Both the position numbers and the translations under genes were made by a program. Shown here one piece after another: positions 49,634 to 57,127 of a stretch of DNA of 62,409 nt. The notes beneath the pieces were generated by a model, which was not told the DNA's origin, did not search any database, and saw only the letters and a list, made by a program, of their open reading frames with translations. The DNA comes from a virus. The stretch lies in IMG/VR virus record IMGVR_UViG_3300042518_001073, positions 1-62,409 of that record, one strand, 5' to 3'. Numbering within the stretch: position 1 is the stretch's first letter; each line of letters starts with the position of its first letter.

Positions 49634-49935
49634 TACGCAGGCGCTCCGCCGACATACAACAGCGTGACGCTGAGTACTTCGGCCGAGGAAAGCGTGGCAT
49701 GCACGCCGTTCGTGGCCAAAATACCGTCGTCCGGGATGATGATGTCGTAGGCACCGGCAGCGGCCGGAGTCTTAATTTCCATCACCGTCGTGCCACCAGA
49801 TCCTCCCGTTTTTAGGGTGATCGCAGCAGCCGTCCCCGTGCAGGTGTAGTAGACGCCTTGGATACGCGTGCGGCCATTCACCATGTCGCCTGTAGCAGTC
49901 ACGGTTTTGGACTTAACGTCACTTGCAAAACTCAT
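49633..49935 (-). CDS. Small beta-rich structural protein
   Basis: The 100-residue product starts MSFASDVKSKTVTATGDMVN and has RIQGVYYTCTGTAAAITLKT and DIIIPDDGILATNGVHATLS, as in short phage structural proteins near the capsid genes. Start shares bases with both neighbours. Confidence 0.78.
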   Translation of the reverse strand: MSFASDVKSKTVTATGDMVNGRTRIQGVYYTCTGTAAAITLKTGGSGGTTVMEIKTPAAAGAYDIIIPDDGILATNGVHATLSSAEVLSVTLLYVGGAPA

Positions 49936-50132
49936 TTGTTTGCTTCCTCTATCGGGATGGGATCGGGAAGCCCCAGGTCAGACACTTCTGACACTGGGGC
50001 ATCCAATCGCTTCACCAAAGATTGCAAGGTGTCCACTGCGGCCTGGCAAGCAATCGCAACCTCATGTGCATGAGTACGCTGCTTTTCCAGACGAACGATT
50101 TCGTCTTGCAGATATTCCTTGGTGATTTCCAT
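49932..50132 (-). CDS. Small coiled-coil protein
   Basis: The 66-residue product starts MEITKEYLQDEIVRLEKQRT and is one long helix with an acidic-proline tail. This type of small protein is common among phage head genes; it could be a scaffold or trimerisation part. Confidence 0.75.
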   Translation of the reverse strand: MEITKEYLQDEIVRLEKQRTHAHEVAIACQAAVDTLQSLVKRLDAPVSEVSDLGLPDPIPIEEANK

Positions 50133-50719
50133 TAGGCGATCGTGCTCACCATGATGTAGTACGTGGTGCCCGCGCTCACAATCGGAATGGTGTGCGTGGC
50201 AGCCGGGCTGCCCACCGCCGCGCGGAACACACCGCCTGTGGCCGCTGCCGGAAACACCGCAAAGGTGCCTACGGTGCCAGTGCCCGAGTTGGTGACGCGG
50301 AGGAACGAAGCATTGCTCCAGGTGCCACCCGAGGCGAAATCACTATCAAGCTGAAGCGCCGCAAGCGTGCCGCCTGGATTCGTCGACGAGCCACCGATCG
50401 TCACGCGGAGCGCGTTACCCGCGCCCGAGACCGTGCCCGAACCATTGATCGACAGCGAGATGTGGCCGCCGTTGACCGTGCCGCCAGTAGCAGCGTTGGC
50501 CGCCGTGACGCGCGTGAGCCAGCGGCCCGTTTCGCCCGAGCCCGTGCTCGCAACTTCGAGACGGCTGTAGTTCAGACGGACGTCGCCAGTCGTGGCCGTT
50601 GAGGTGGCGTACGAGCTAGAGATATTGCCGGCGGTGTTGACAACGACCGGAGAAGAGGCAGTGCCGGAAATAAAGCCATTTTGCGACTGTACCGGCCCAG
50701 AAAACGTGGACAAACTCAT
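50132..50719 (-). CDS. Beta-rich head or fibre structural protein
   Basis: The 195-residue product starts MSLSTFSGPVQSQNGFISGT and includes GGHISLSINGSGTVSGAGNA and FLRVTNSGTGTVGTFAVFPA. It is low in charge and rich in Gly, Ser and Thr, typical of fibre or decoration proteins. It follows the capsid gene. Confidence 0.8.
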   Translation of the reverse strand: MSLSTFSGPVQSQNGFISGTASSPVVVNTAGNISSSYATSTATTGDVRLNYSRLEVASTGSGETGRWLTRVTAANAATGGTVNGGHISLSINGSGTVSGAGNALRVTIGGSSTNPGGTLAALQLDSDFASGGTWSNASFLRVTNSGTGTVGTFAVFPAAATGGVFRAAVGSPAATHTIPIVSAGTTYYIMVSTIA

Positions 50720-50743
50720 AGAATTTTCCTCACATGCGAGTTA

Positions 50744-50788
50744 GGTACGTCTGTCTGCATGTCGTCAGCCGGGTCTGTCAGACGTACC
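50744..50788 (-). promoter_or_regulatory. Stem-loop after capsid gene
   Basis: ggtacgtctg (50744-50753) and cagacgtacc (50779-50788) form a 10-bp perfect stem around a 25-nt loop. It is in the 154-bp gap between capsid and structural genes, downstream of the terminator. No T-run follows; an RNA processing or stability element is possible. Confidence 0.6.
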
Positions 50789-50830
50789 GGAATTTCCCCG
50801 GAGACTTGACTATACGTGAAGGAAGTGCAT

Positions 50831-50856
50831 AGAGAAAGGGGGCCTTGCGGCCCCCT
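50831..50856 (-). terminator. Terminator after major capsid gene
   Basis: On the minus strand GGGGGCC-GCAA-GGCCCCC (50838-50855) is followed by TTTCTCT, 18 bp after the capsid stop. It would set capsid mRNA apart from the genes below; read-through is likely needed for them. Confidence 0.8.
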
Positions 50857-50873
50857 TCCACCTTGCTTGCCTC

Positions 50874-51782
50874 TTAGGCCGCACCAGGCGAACCGAAGAT
50901 GCCTCTCGGATCAGAAAATCCGAAGCTGTACCGCTCTCGCGCTTTATAGCGCACGTTGCCGGTATCGAAGTCGCCCTCGAAACCAGTCTTGATGGCAACA
51001 CGCTGGAACATCTTCATGCCGTTCGGGGCGTCGGTCTTGATAAACCAAGCGTCCGGGTCGGTCAGGAAGTGGTTCACGGTGTAGCCCTGCGGCACCATGC
51101 CCATGTTCTTCACGGCGTTGATGTCGTTATCCGCAGTGCCAACGCGAAGCGTCGACTTGAGGATACGGTCAGCCGTAAACATGAGTTCCTTCGGGATGAT
51201 GAGCTTCAAGCCCTGAACAGCGATCTTCAAGCCACGCTCGTCGGTGAACGCAGCGATGTCGATCAAAGCCTGCTCAAGGGAAGTTTCACTCAGGTCAGCG
51301 GAGGTCGCCAGCTCGTTCTTCAGATTCGGGCCCGAGAGGGTCGGGTGGTCATCTGCGCAGAGCGGCTTTCCGTCGCCACCAAGCGAAGTCGTGAACGCGC
51401 CGTTGAGCACGCTCGCCGCCTTGATCTGCTTGGTCTGAGCCATGGAACGGGCCAGCGCCTTCGTGTAACGCGCCGAGAGACGGTCGTAGAGGTTGTCCTC
51501 AACGGCTTCTTCGGTGAGCGAGAACGCGAGGGCGACAGTCTCGTGGGTGTAGCGCGCGGTGTAGACTTCCTGCGCCTGGTCGTATGCAACGCCAGCGCCT
51601 TCCGTCTTAACCGGAGCTTCCGCGAAACCCGATTCCATCACTTCTTCTTCAAACGCACGATCGGAGCTCTCGACCGAGTAGATCTCGGCGTGCTCGTTCT
51701 CGTAGTTCTTGTACTCAAGGCCGAACAGGGCATTCAAGCCCGGCTCGAGTTCCTTGACCAATTGTGCACGTGAAATTGCCAT
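50874..51782 (-). CDS. Major capsid protein
   Basis: The shell protein. The 302-residue product starts MAISRAQLVKELEPGLNALF and GLEYKNYENEHAEIYSVESS, has AGVAYDQAQEVYTARYTHET and LCADDHPTLSGPNLKNELAT, and ends RERYSFGFSDPRGIFG. This matches the Mu-type (gpT-like) HK97-fold capsid family of many podoviruses. It is preceded by scaffold and decoration genes and followed by its own terminator, which suits high expression. Confidence 0.93.
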   Translation of the reverse strand: MAISRAQLVKELEPGLNALFGLEYKNYENEHAEIYSVESSDRAFEEEVMESGFAEAPVKTEGAGVAYDQAQEVYTARYTHETVALAFSLTEEAVEDNLYDRLSARYTKALARSMAQTKQIKAASVLNGAFTTSLGGDGKPLCADDHPTLSGPNLKNELATSADLSETSLEQALIDIAAFTDERGLKIAVQGLKLIIPKELMFTADRILKSTLRVGTADNDINAVKNMGMVPQGYTVNHFLTDPDAWFIKTDAPNGMKMFQRVAIKTGFEGDFDTGNVRYKARERYSFGFSDPRGIFGSPGAA

Positions 51783-51800
51783 TTTTTATGCCCCTATATA

Positions 51801-52379
51801 TCAGGTTACGGCCTTGACGCCGGCGCTGCCGTACAGGTGCTCGTTGATTTTCACAACGACAACGGCAAAGTCCCCAAGCGCGTTGCCCGGGACGTTCCAC
51901 AGGCCAACGATCTTAAGGTTAAGAGCCGCCGTGTCCGCGATGGTGGACGAATCCAATTCCATCGAAGAAACGCCCGTGGTGGTGCTACCGCCCGTGCCAA
52001 CGACATCCGCGTTCTTGCCGATATCGGCCTGCTCGATGTCTTCGTCGGCCTGGATGATGAACAACTGACTCGGATCGTCGATCACGTCGGCAGTGATTTT
52101 GCCTTCGGTGATGTTGACGCTGCCCGGGTAGTAGTTCTTCCAAGTCGGCTTACCGCTCGTCGGATCGATATAGAAGCAGCCGTTGAAGACGCCGAGCGCC
52201 GCAGAATGCGTAGCCGGAGCAAACTTCACGACATAGCCGTTCACGATCGTTACCAGGTCACCCTGGTAGATCACGCCTGCTTGAGTATCCGCAATCTCGT
52301 AACCGTACTGCTTCTGGGATCCAGTCGCAGACAAATTGCCGAGAGGACGGAGACCAAAGGCTTTGTCTACATTAGCCAT
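51801..52379 (-). CDS. Head decoration-type protein
   Basis: The 192-residue product starts MANVDKAFGLRPLGNLSATG and has YEIADTQAGVIYQGDLVTIV and FNGCFYIDPTSGKPTWKNYY. I know this MANVDKAFGLRP pattern from phage head proteins next to the capsid gene. It is probably a decoration or cement protein. Confidence 0.85.
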   Translation of the reverse strand: MANVDKAFGLRPLGNLSATGSQKQYGYEIADTQAGVIYQGDLVTIVNGYVVKFAPATHSAALGVFNGCFYIDPTSGKPTWKNYYPGSVNITEGKITADVIDDPSQLFIIQADEDIEQADIGKNADVVGTGGSTTTGVSSMELDSSTIADTAALNLKIVGLWNVPGNALGDFAVVVVKINEHLYGSAGVKAVT

Positions 52380-52400
52380 TTGATTAATCCTCTGAAAAAG

Positions 52401-52892
52401 TTATTCACTGGTTCCATTTGTTTTGGAACCTCCGAATGAAACGCGAGATCTACGGGTCGGTCGCTCAATGACCATGCTCGAGTGAGCATTGCTCTTGAGA
52501 AGCTCGTTATCCGCAGCCTGCATTTGGTCGCTCGCTCTGCGGGCATAATATGCCGCGCGCTCTTCCACGCTCTCTTCAGGGATACGTGCCAGAAGAAGAC
52601 CTCCCACGCTGATTACTCCAGCATGTCGGCCGTCGTCTGCCACTGAAGCTGGGAAGTCAGGATATTCGTCCGCACGAACCAGCTCGTACCCCTCACGGAG
52701 ACGACCTGCAATGTTCGAACGGTCTTCTACCCCGCCTGCCGAAGCCCGAATCCAGCGGTGTTTGTACCCCATAGGAGCTGGCGGTGCGTCCAGTCGTGAA
52801 GGTGGAGCCCATGGGCGACGTCGCGCGGTCTTCGTACGAGTATCGGTCTCGCGGGAAGCGCGGTTGATGGTAGGCATTTTGACGTCTGACAT
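52401..52892 (-). CDS. Capsid-region protein of unknown function
   Basis: The 163-residue product has LDAPPAPMGYKHRWIRASAG, NIAGRLREGYELVRADEYPD and GVISVGGLLLARIPEESVEE, a pattern always seen near phage head genes. It may be involved in capsid assembly. Ends with a Ser/Thr-rich tail. Confidence 0.82.
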   Translation of the reverse strand: MSDVKMPTINRASRETDTRTKTARRRPWAPPSRLDAPPAPMGYKHRWIRASAGGVEDRSNIAGRLREGYELVRADEYPDFPASVADDGRHAGVISVGGLLLARIPEESVEERAAYYARRASDQMQAADNELLKSNAHSSMVIERPTRRSRVSFGGSKTNGTSE

Positions 52893-52896
52893 AGTT

Positions 52897-53805
52897 TTAC
52901 TCCTTCACGTACTTGGCATATTCCTCGAGAGGAACGCCCAGCTTTTTAGCAATTGCCACTTGACTTGGCGTCAACCTGACAGTGCGGCGTGCAGCATTGT
53001 TGATCCCGGAGGATCGCGAGGCAGGCGCAACCGTTTGCACGTTACGGCCCCTGCTCTGCGTGCTCGAGCCGCTTTCCTGAAACTTATGCGGAAAAGCGTC
53101 TCGAATACGTTTGTCAAGCTCATCATAGTACTCGTCTGAGTTGGGGTCAACGCCGTCAACTTGTACCAACTGACGGTGAATGCCCCACGCGGCATGGGTC
53201 ATGACGGTGTCACGGCCATACCACTTGTTCTTCTCGGCCCACTCCTCGACCCGGGGGTCGACCTGTTGGACCTGCTGAACCGGCTGCTGGTAGGCCTGTT
53301 GTTGCTGCTGATAGGCCGCCTGCTGCTGCATGTAGGCTTCGCGCTGGGCATTGGCCGCCTGGATCTGCGAGTTCTCCAGGGTCAAGGCCGTCAGACGCTG
53401 CTGGGCCTCGGTTTCGGTGTCCACGTCGCCCTCTTCACGGGCCTTGCGGATGATCTGCTTGAGCGCCACGGCCTGGGTTTCGACCCGGTTCTGCGCCTCG
53501 ACGAGCCGCTCGGCGTCACTTCTCACGTACCGTTGCTCAAGCTCTTGCGCGCGCGACTGCACCTGCTTGGCATAGTCCAAGGCCGCCTGCTCACGGCGTT
53601 GGGTCTCGCGCAAACGAGCCGTCAGCTTGTCAATGCGCTTTTTGACCTTGTCACTGTAGTCATCGAGCTCACGCTCGTTCTTTTCCGATGCGGCCGCCTC
53701 GTTATTGACCTGCGGCAGCGTGGGAGTTTCCTCCTCCATCGGCACCTGGACGGTGGCGGGCTGTTCGCCCTCCCCGACACTAAATTCCAACTGTTCGTTT
53801 ACCAT
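52897..53805 (-). CDS. Scaffolding protein
   Basis: The internal guide for capsid assembly. The 302-residue product has an acidic start, a long coiled coil (KKRIDKLTARLRETQRREQA on), a Gln-rich middle (QQQAAYQQQQQAYQQPVQQV) and a basic C-terminus (NNAARRTVRLTPSQVAIAKK) that would bind the shell. Length and place between GroES-like and capsid genes agree. Confidence 0.85.
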   Translation of the reverse strand: MVNEQLEFSVGEGEQPATVQVPMEEETPTLPQVNNEAAASEKNERELDDYSDKVKKRIDKLTARLRETQRREQAALDYAKQVQSRAQELEQRYVRSDAERLVEAQNRVETQAVALKQIIRKAREEGDVDTETEAQQRLTALTLENSQIQAANAQREAYMQQQAAYQQQQQAYQQPVQQVQQVDPRVEEWAEKNKWYGRDTVMTHAAWGIHRQLVQVDGVDPNSDEYYDELDKRIRDAFPHKFQESGSSTQSRGRNVQTVAPASRSSGINNAARRTVRLTPSQVAIAKKLGVPLEEYAKYVKE

Positions 53806-53817
53806 CTAGAACTCTCC

Positions 53818-54285
53818 TTACCACATGTGAAGGACGTCTTCAGGATCGTTCACGACCCCCAAGACCTCGTCATCGTTGATGAGCCGGATCTCGCCGCCGT
53901 CGATGGGGATACGCGCTCCCGCATAACGGCCAAAAATGATCCAATCACCCTGCTTGCACCACGGGCCGGTCGGGAACTTGCCCTCGTCGGCGTAGGCGAT
54001 CGGACCGACCTTCAAAACGTAGCCGCATACAGTCGTCAACTGCTGCTTGCGCTGCGTCTCTTCGGAAAGAGCGATGCCGCCCTTGGTCTTCTCAGCCCCG
54101 CGATACGGGAGAATGGCGATACGCCAGCCCGTAGGCGTGGGAATGCGATCCACCACCGACTCGTCGAGTTTCTCAGGCTTGAACCCTTCGGCCGTGTAGG
54201 CGTCCTCTAGGCTCGGCACGTGTTTGGCTGCCTCTTCCGCCCACTTCTTCTCAAGTGCGGTCGGCTCTTTTGCTGCTGCGCTCAT
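53818..54285 (-). CDS. GroES-like co-chaperonin (Cpn10)
   Basis: The 155-residue product has the Cpn10 fold pattern: IPTPTGWRIAILPYRGAEKT, GGIALSEETQRKQ as the mobile loop, VCGYVLKVGP, KQGDWIIFGRYAG and GEIRLINDDEVLGVV. An N-terminal 45-residue helical extension is added. Like T4 gp31, it would replace or alter host GroES so that GroEL can fold the capsid protein, which is encoded nearby. Confidence 0.9.
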   Translation of the reverse strand: MSAAAKEPTALEKKWAEEAAKHVPSLEDAYTAEGFKPEKLDESVVDRIPTPTGWRIAILPYRGAEKTKGGIALSEETQRKQQLTTVCGYVLKVGPIAYADEGKFPTGPWCKQGDWIIFGRYAGARIPIDGGEIRLINDDEVLGVVNDPEDVLHMW

Positions 54286-54294
54286 AAGTCTCCT

Positions 54295-54495
54295 TTAGAT
54301 TGAAAAGCCATCGTCATCCGTTCGCGATTTCAAAAGCGCTCTCACGGATTCCTCTACTAGCTTCAATCCTTCAAGACGACCCATCATGAAGCGATAACGC
54401 TCCATGTCAGCAATCGTGCCGTTCAGGACGATATCTTCCGATGCTTCACGGAGATTTCTAATTTCTTTCAGAACTGCTTCTGCAAATTCAAGCAT
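54295..54495 (-). CDS. Small helical phage protein
   Basis: The 66-residue product starts MLEFAEAVLKEIRNLREASE and contains ADMERYRFMMGRLEGLKLVE. It is a conserved small protein in the head region of aquatic phages, of unknown role. The ATG at 54493-54495 is chosen because it begins the conserved part. Confidence 0.75.
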   Translation of the reverse strand: MLEFAEAVLKEIRNLREASEDIVLNGTIADMERYRFMMGRLEGLKLVEESVRALLKSRTDDDGFSI

Positions 54496-54525
54496 GGTAG
54501 GTTTCCATGAAAAGCAGACGGTTTT

Positions 54526-54543
54526 GCGCACCGTCCGAAGCGC
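54526..54543 (-). promoter_or_regulatory. Short hairpin with TCGGACGGTGC loop motif
   Basis: GCGCT-TCGGACGG-TGCGC type stem (minus strand) lies in the gap before the 54495 gene. It has the same 11-mer as the hairpin at 42152-42169. Confidence 0.4.
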
Positions 54544-54552
54544 TTAATCAAC

Positions 54553-54792
54553 TTAATAAATCTTGACTGGGCGGTTACCGTCCTTTTTCTTGACCGTACG
54601 CACACCACCGCCGGTGCCCATCTTGCGCGACTTGCCCGCCTTGGCGTACGCAATCGCTGCGGCCTGCTTCACAGCAGCGCCCTTGCTCTTCGGCTTGCTC
54701 GTGCCAATGCGGCCCTTCTCTTTGTAAGCCCCGACGAGCTCGCCGATGTTGCGGCTAATCGTCTTCTGGCTTGATCCTTTCTTAAGCGGCAT
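54553..54792 (-). CDS. Small basic phage protein, DUF6496-like
   Basis: The 79-residue product has RNIGELVGAYKEKGRIGTSK and SKGAAVKQAAAIAYAKAGKS, as in DUF6496-like phage proteins, and a basic end. The ATG at 54790-54792 overlaps the portal stop. Function unknown. Confidence 0.78.
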   Translation of the reverse strand: MPLKKGSSQKTISRNIGELVGAYKEKGRIGTSKPKSKGAAVKQAAAIAYAKAGKSRKMGTGGGVRTVKKKDGNRPVKIY

Positions 54793-57109
54793 TTCGTCCT
54801 CCTTTTGCTGCTTGTAACTGCAACCGCGCCTGGTCGATTTGCAGCGACTGCTGCATCTTTTGCGTCTCCAATTGCAGCTTGGCTTGATCCAACTGCATCT
54901 TGGCCTGGTCAGCCGCGGCCCGCTGATCAAGTTCTTGCTTCTTGAGCGCGACAAGGGGGTCTTCTCCGCCCGCACCTTCGCCGGAGATCTGCGACTGCAT
55001 GTTGCGCATCTCCTGCATGTAGGTCGTCGCCTTGATCGCGATCATGCCTTCCTTCTGGATCGACGAAACTATGCGATCAGGGTCCACGCCGTACATACGG
55101 AAGAGATCCGCCTCGACATCCTCTTCGGCCTTGATCCGCAGATGCTCCAAAATGTGCTGCTGAAGCTCCATCGCGGCCATCGGATTGGACTGAAGCATCG
55201 GCGACATGCCCATCATCAAATGCGCCGCAACATGCGCGTCGTGCTGCTGACCCGCGAACGCCTTGAGCTTCATGTTGTTCAAAACAGCACTGTTCTCGGA
55301 CAGTGGGTCGCGCGGCATCTGGTTGTTTTGTGGTAACAACAACCCGTCGATGTCGCGAATGTTCAGCGCGGCGTACACACGGTAGTACGCCTCGTACATG
55401 TTGTGCATGTTTGGCGCGCTCTGCGCCATCTGCAACTGCATCTGGGCAAGTTGAATGCGCTGCGCGCTGCTGAAGATGTTCGGATCGGCGACCGGCTGCA
55501 CCGACACCATGTTGTCGAAGTCCGCACGCTTGATCTTGCGGCTCGCCCCCGGCACATCGTACGGATATTCGTCCGGCAGGTACTGGCCAAAGCCCTCAAA
55601 GAGCAGCCGGAACTCCAACGACTGCGCATAGTGCAACCGTTTATGGATCGCGGACATGACCATTGCGCCGCGCTCGAGCAACGCGAGCGTCGTACCGACC
55701 TGCGCGTACTGGTTGCCGTCGCCGACCTGCATATCGGCCGTGCTCGAGAGCCGTTTGCCAGCGTCCACGACAAATCCGAGCAGCGCAAACAGCACTTGGC
55801 TCGGCTCCTTGTACGGAAGCGGCAACAAAGACGAAGAAAGCTCCGCGCCACCCGCGTCGATGTCGCGCCACTCGCCCGGCTGGATCGGATCCGAGTCGTC
55901 CGCGATGCGTGCGCCCTTGGCTTTGAAGCCCGCAGGCAGGTTGGCAAGCGTTCCAGCGTCAATCAACTGCCGCAACGCGCTCGAAGCCGCCTTGGAAAGG
56001 CCGCCGATGAGGTGCACAAAGCCCAAGCCGTACGCGCCAGGGCCCTCGACGAGCACGTAATGCACAAAATAGTTGCGACGACGCTTTGTCTCATCGTCTT
56101 CGCGCCAGTTTCGGCGGATTCCGATAACTTTGAGCGTGTCTTCGGCCAGCGTGACAACGTACGGGAGCTTAATCCCCGTCGGTTCGCCGTTTTCGCCCTT
56201 GTCTTCAAAGCCCGGAAGGTCCAAATCGACCAGCATTTCGAGCAAAAAGACCTCTCCGGCCTGATCCGTGGGCTGTACGCCCGTCACTTTGTCGATCGCA
56301 GCCTGGATTTGGCTCGGATCTGCGGGGGTCGGCTCTAGTTCAACGGCAATATCTAAATATTCACCGATTAAAACGCGCTTGCGGTACTCGTTTGCGTCCA
56401 TCGCAATGCGGTGAGTCAGCCGCGAACACTGCGACACGACACTCGAACCGTTATACGGGATGTATACATCGTCCGCGAGGCATAGTTTTGACACCATGCG
56501 ACCGAGCTGCATGTCGTAATAGACCTTCTTGAAGGTCGATCCACCGTATCCGGTGTAGTACAGGAGCTGATCGAACTCCGGTGTGTACTCTTCCATCACC
56601 GTCGTGATCTGGTAATTCATGAAGTCCTGCACGCGCGAGGCCTGCTGGAACTTGTCGACGGTCTCTTTGCCTAGAATTTGCGTGCGAACAGGGCCGCCAG
56701 CCGGCATCAGCTCCTTAAAAGCCTGCGCCTGGAACTGAATAATGGCCTCTTGCAGCATCGGATGGGTCACGCCAGCCGCGCCACGAAAGGGTTTGGTGCG
56801 CTCTTCCATGCGCAAGCCCAAAAGATCAAGGCCCTTGGCGTACATCTGCTCCCAATCGGAGCGCGATCCCTTGTCCGCCTCGAACATTGCGGACACGTCT
56901 AGGGCAATCCGGCCTAGCTCATCGGGGTCAACAACTTCCGCAAGGTTGGCGTAGAAGTCGACTTCCTTCGCCTCGCTCTCGCCAATCTCGATAACCGCCC
57001 CGCCTTCCTCGTCCAGGACAATCTCGACGTCCGGCATCTCAGGCGCTTCCTCGGCAATCACCAGGATGCTGGCGTCCGGGGCTTGGTTAATAGCTTTGTC
57101 AATTGGCAT
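54782..57109 (-). CDS. Portal protein (P22-like)
   Basis: The dodecameric ring through which DNA enters the head. The 775-residue product has KGLDLLGLRMEERTKPFRGA and AGVTHPMLQEAIIQFQAQAF, YYTGYGGSTFKKVYYDMQLG, IPYNGSSVVSQCSRLTHRIA, and VLVEGPGAYGLGFVHLIGGL with STADMQVGDGNQYAQVGTTL, which are typical of P22-type portals. The C-terminal 90 residues form a Gln-rich helical barrel-like tail. It lies right after the 57128-59002 gene. Confidence 0.93.
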   Translation of the reverse strand: MPIDKAINQAPDASILVIAEEAPEMPDVEIVLDEEGGAVIEIGESEAKEVDFYANLAEVVDPDELGRIALDVSAMFEADKGSRSDWEQMYAKGLDLLGLRMEERTKPFRGAAGVTHPMLQEAIIQFQAQAFKELMPAGGPVRTQILGKETVDKFQQASRVQDFMNYQITTVMEEYTPEFDQLLYYTGYGGSTFKKVYYDMQLGRMVSKLCLADDVYIPYNGSSVVSQCSRLTHRIAMDANEYRKRVLIGEYLDIAVELEPTPADPSQIQAAIDKVTGVQPTDQAGEVFLLEMLVDLDLPGFEDKGENGEPTGIKLPYVVTLAEDTLKVIGIRRNWREDDETKRRRNYFVHYVLVEGPGAYGLGFVHLIGGLSKAASSALRQLIDAGTLANLPAGFKAKGARIADDSDPIQPGEWRDIDAGGAELSSSLLPLPYKEPSQVLFALLGFVVDAGKRLSSTADMQVGDGNQYAQVGTTLALLERGAMVMSAIHKRLHYAQSLEFRLLFEGFGQYLPDEYPYDVPGASRKIKRADFDNMVSVQPVADPNIFSSAQRIQLAQMQLQMAQSAPNMHNMYEAYYRVYAALNIRDIDGLLLPQNNQMPRDPLSENSAVLNNMKLKAFAGQQHDAHVAAHLMMGMSPMLQSNPMAAMELQQHILEHLRIKAEEDVEADLFRMYGVDPDRIVSSIQKEGMIAIKATTYMQEMRNMQSQISGEGAGGEDPLVALKKQELDQRAAADQAKMQLDQAKLQLETQKMQQSLQIDQARLQLQAAKGGRNAA

Positions 57110-57127
57110 GTTGTAATCCTAGTACGT

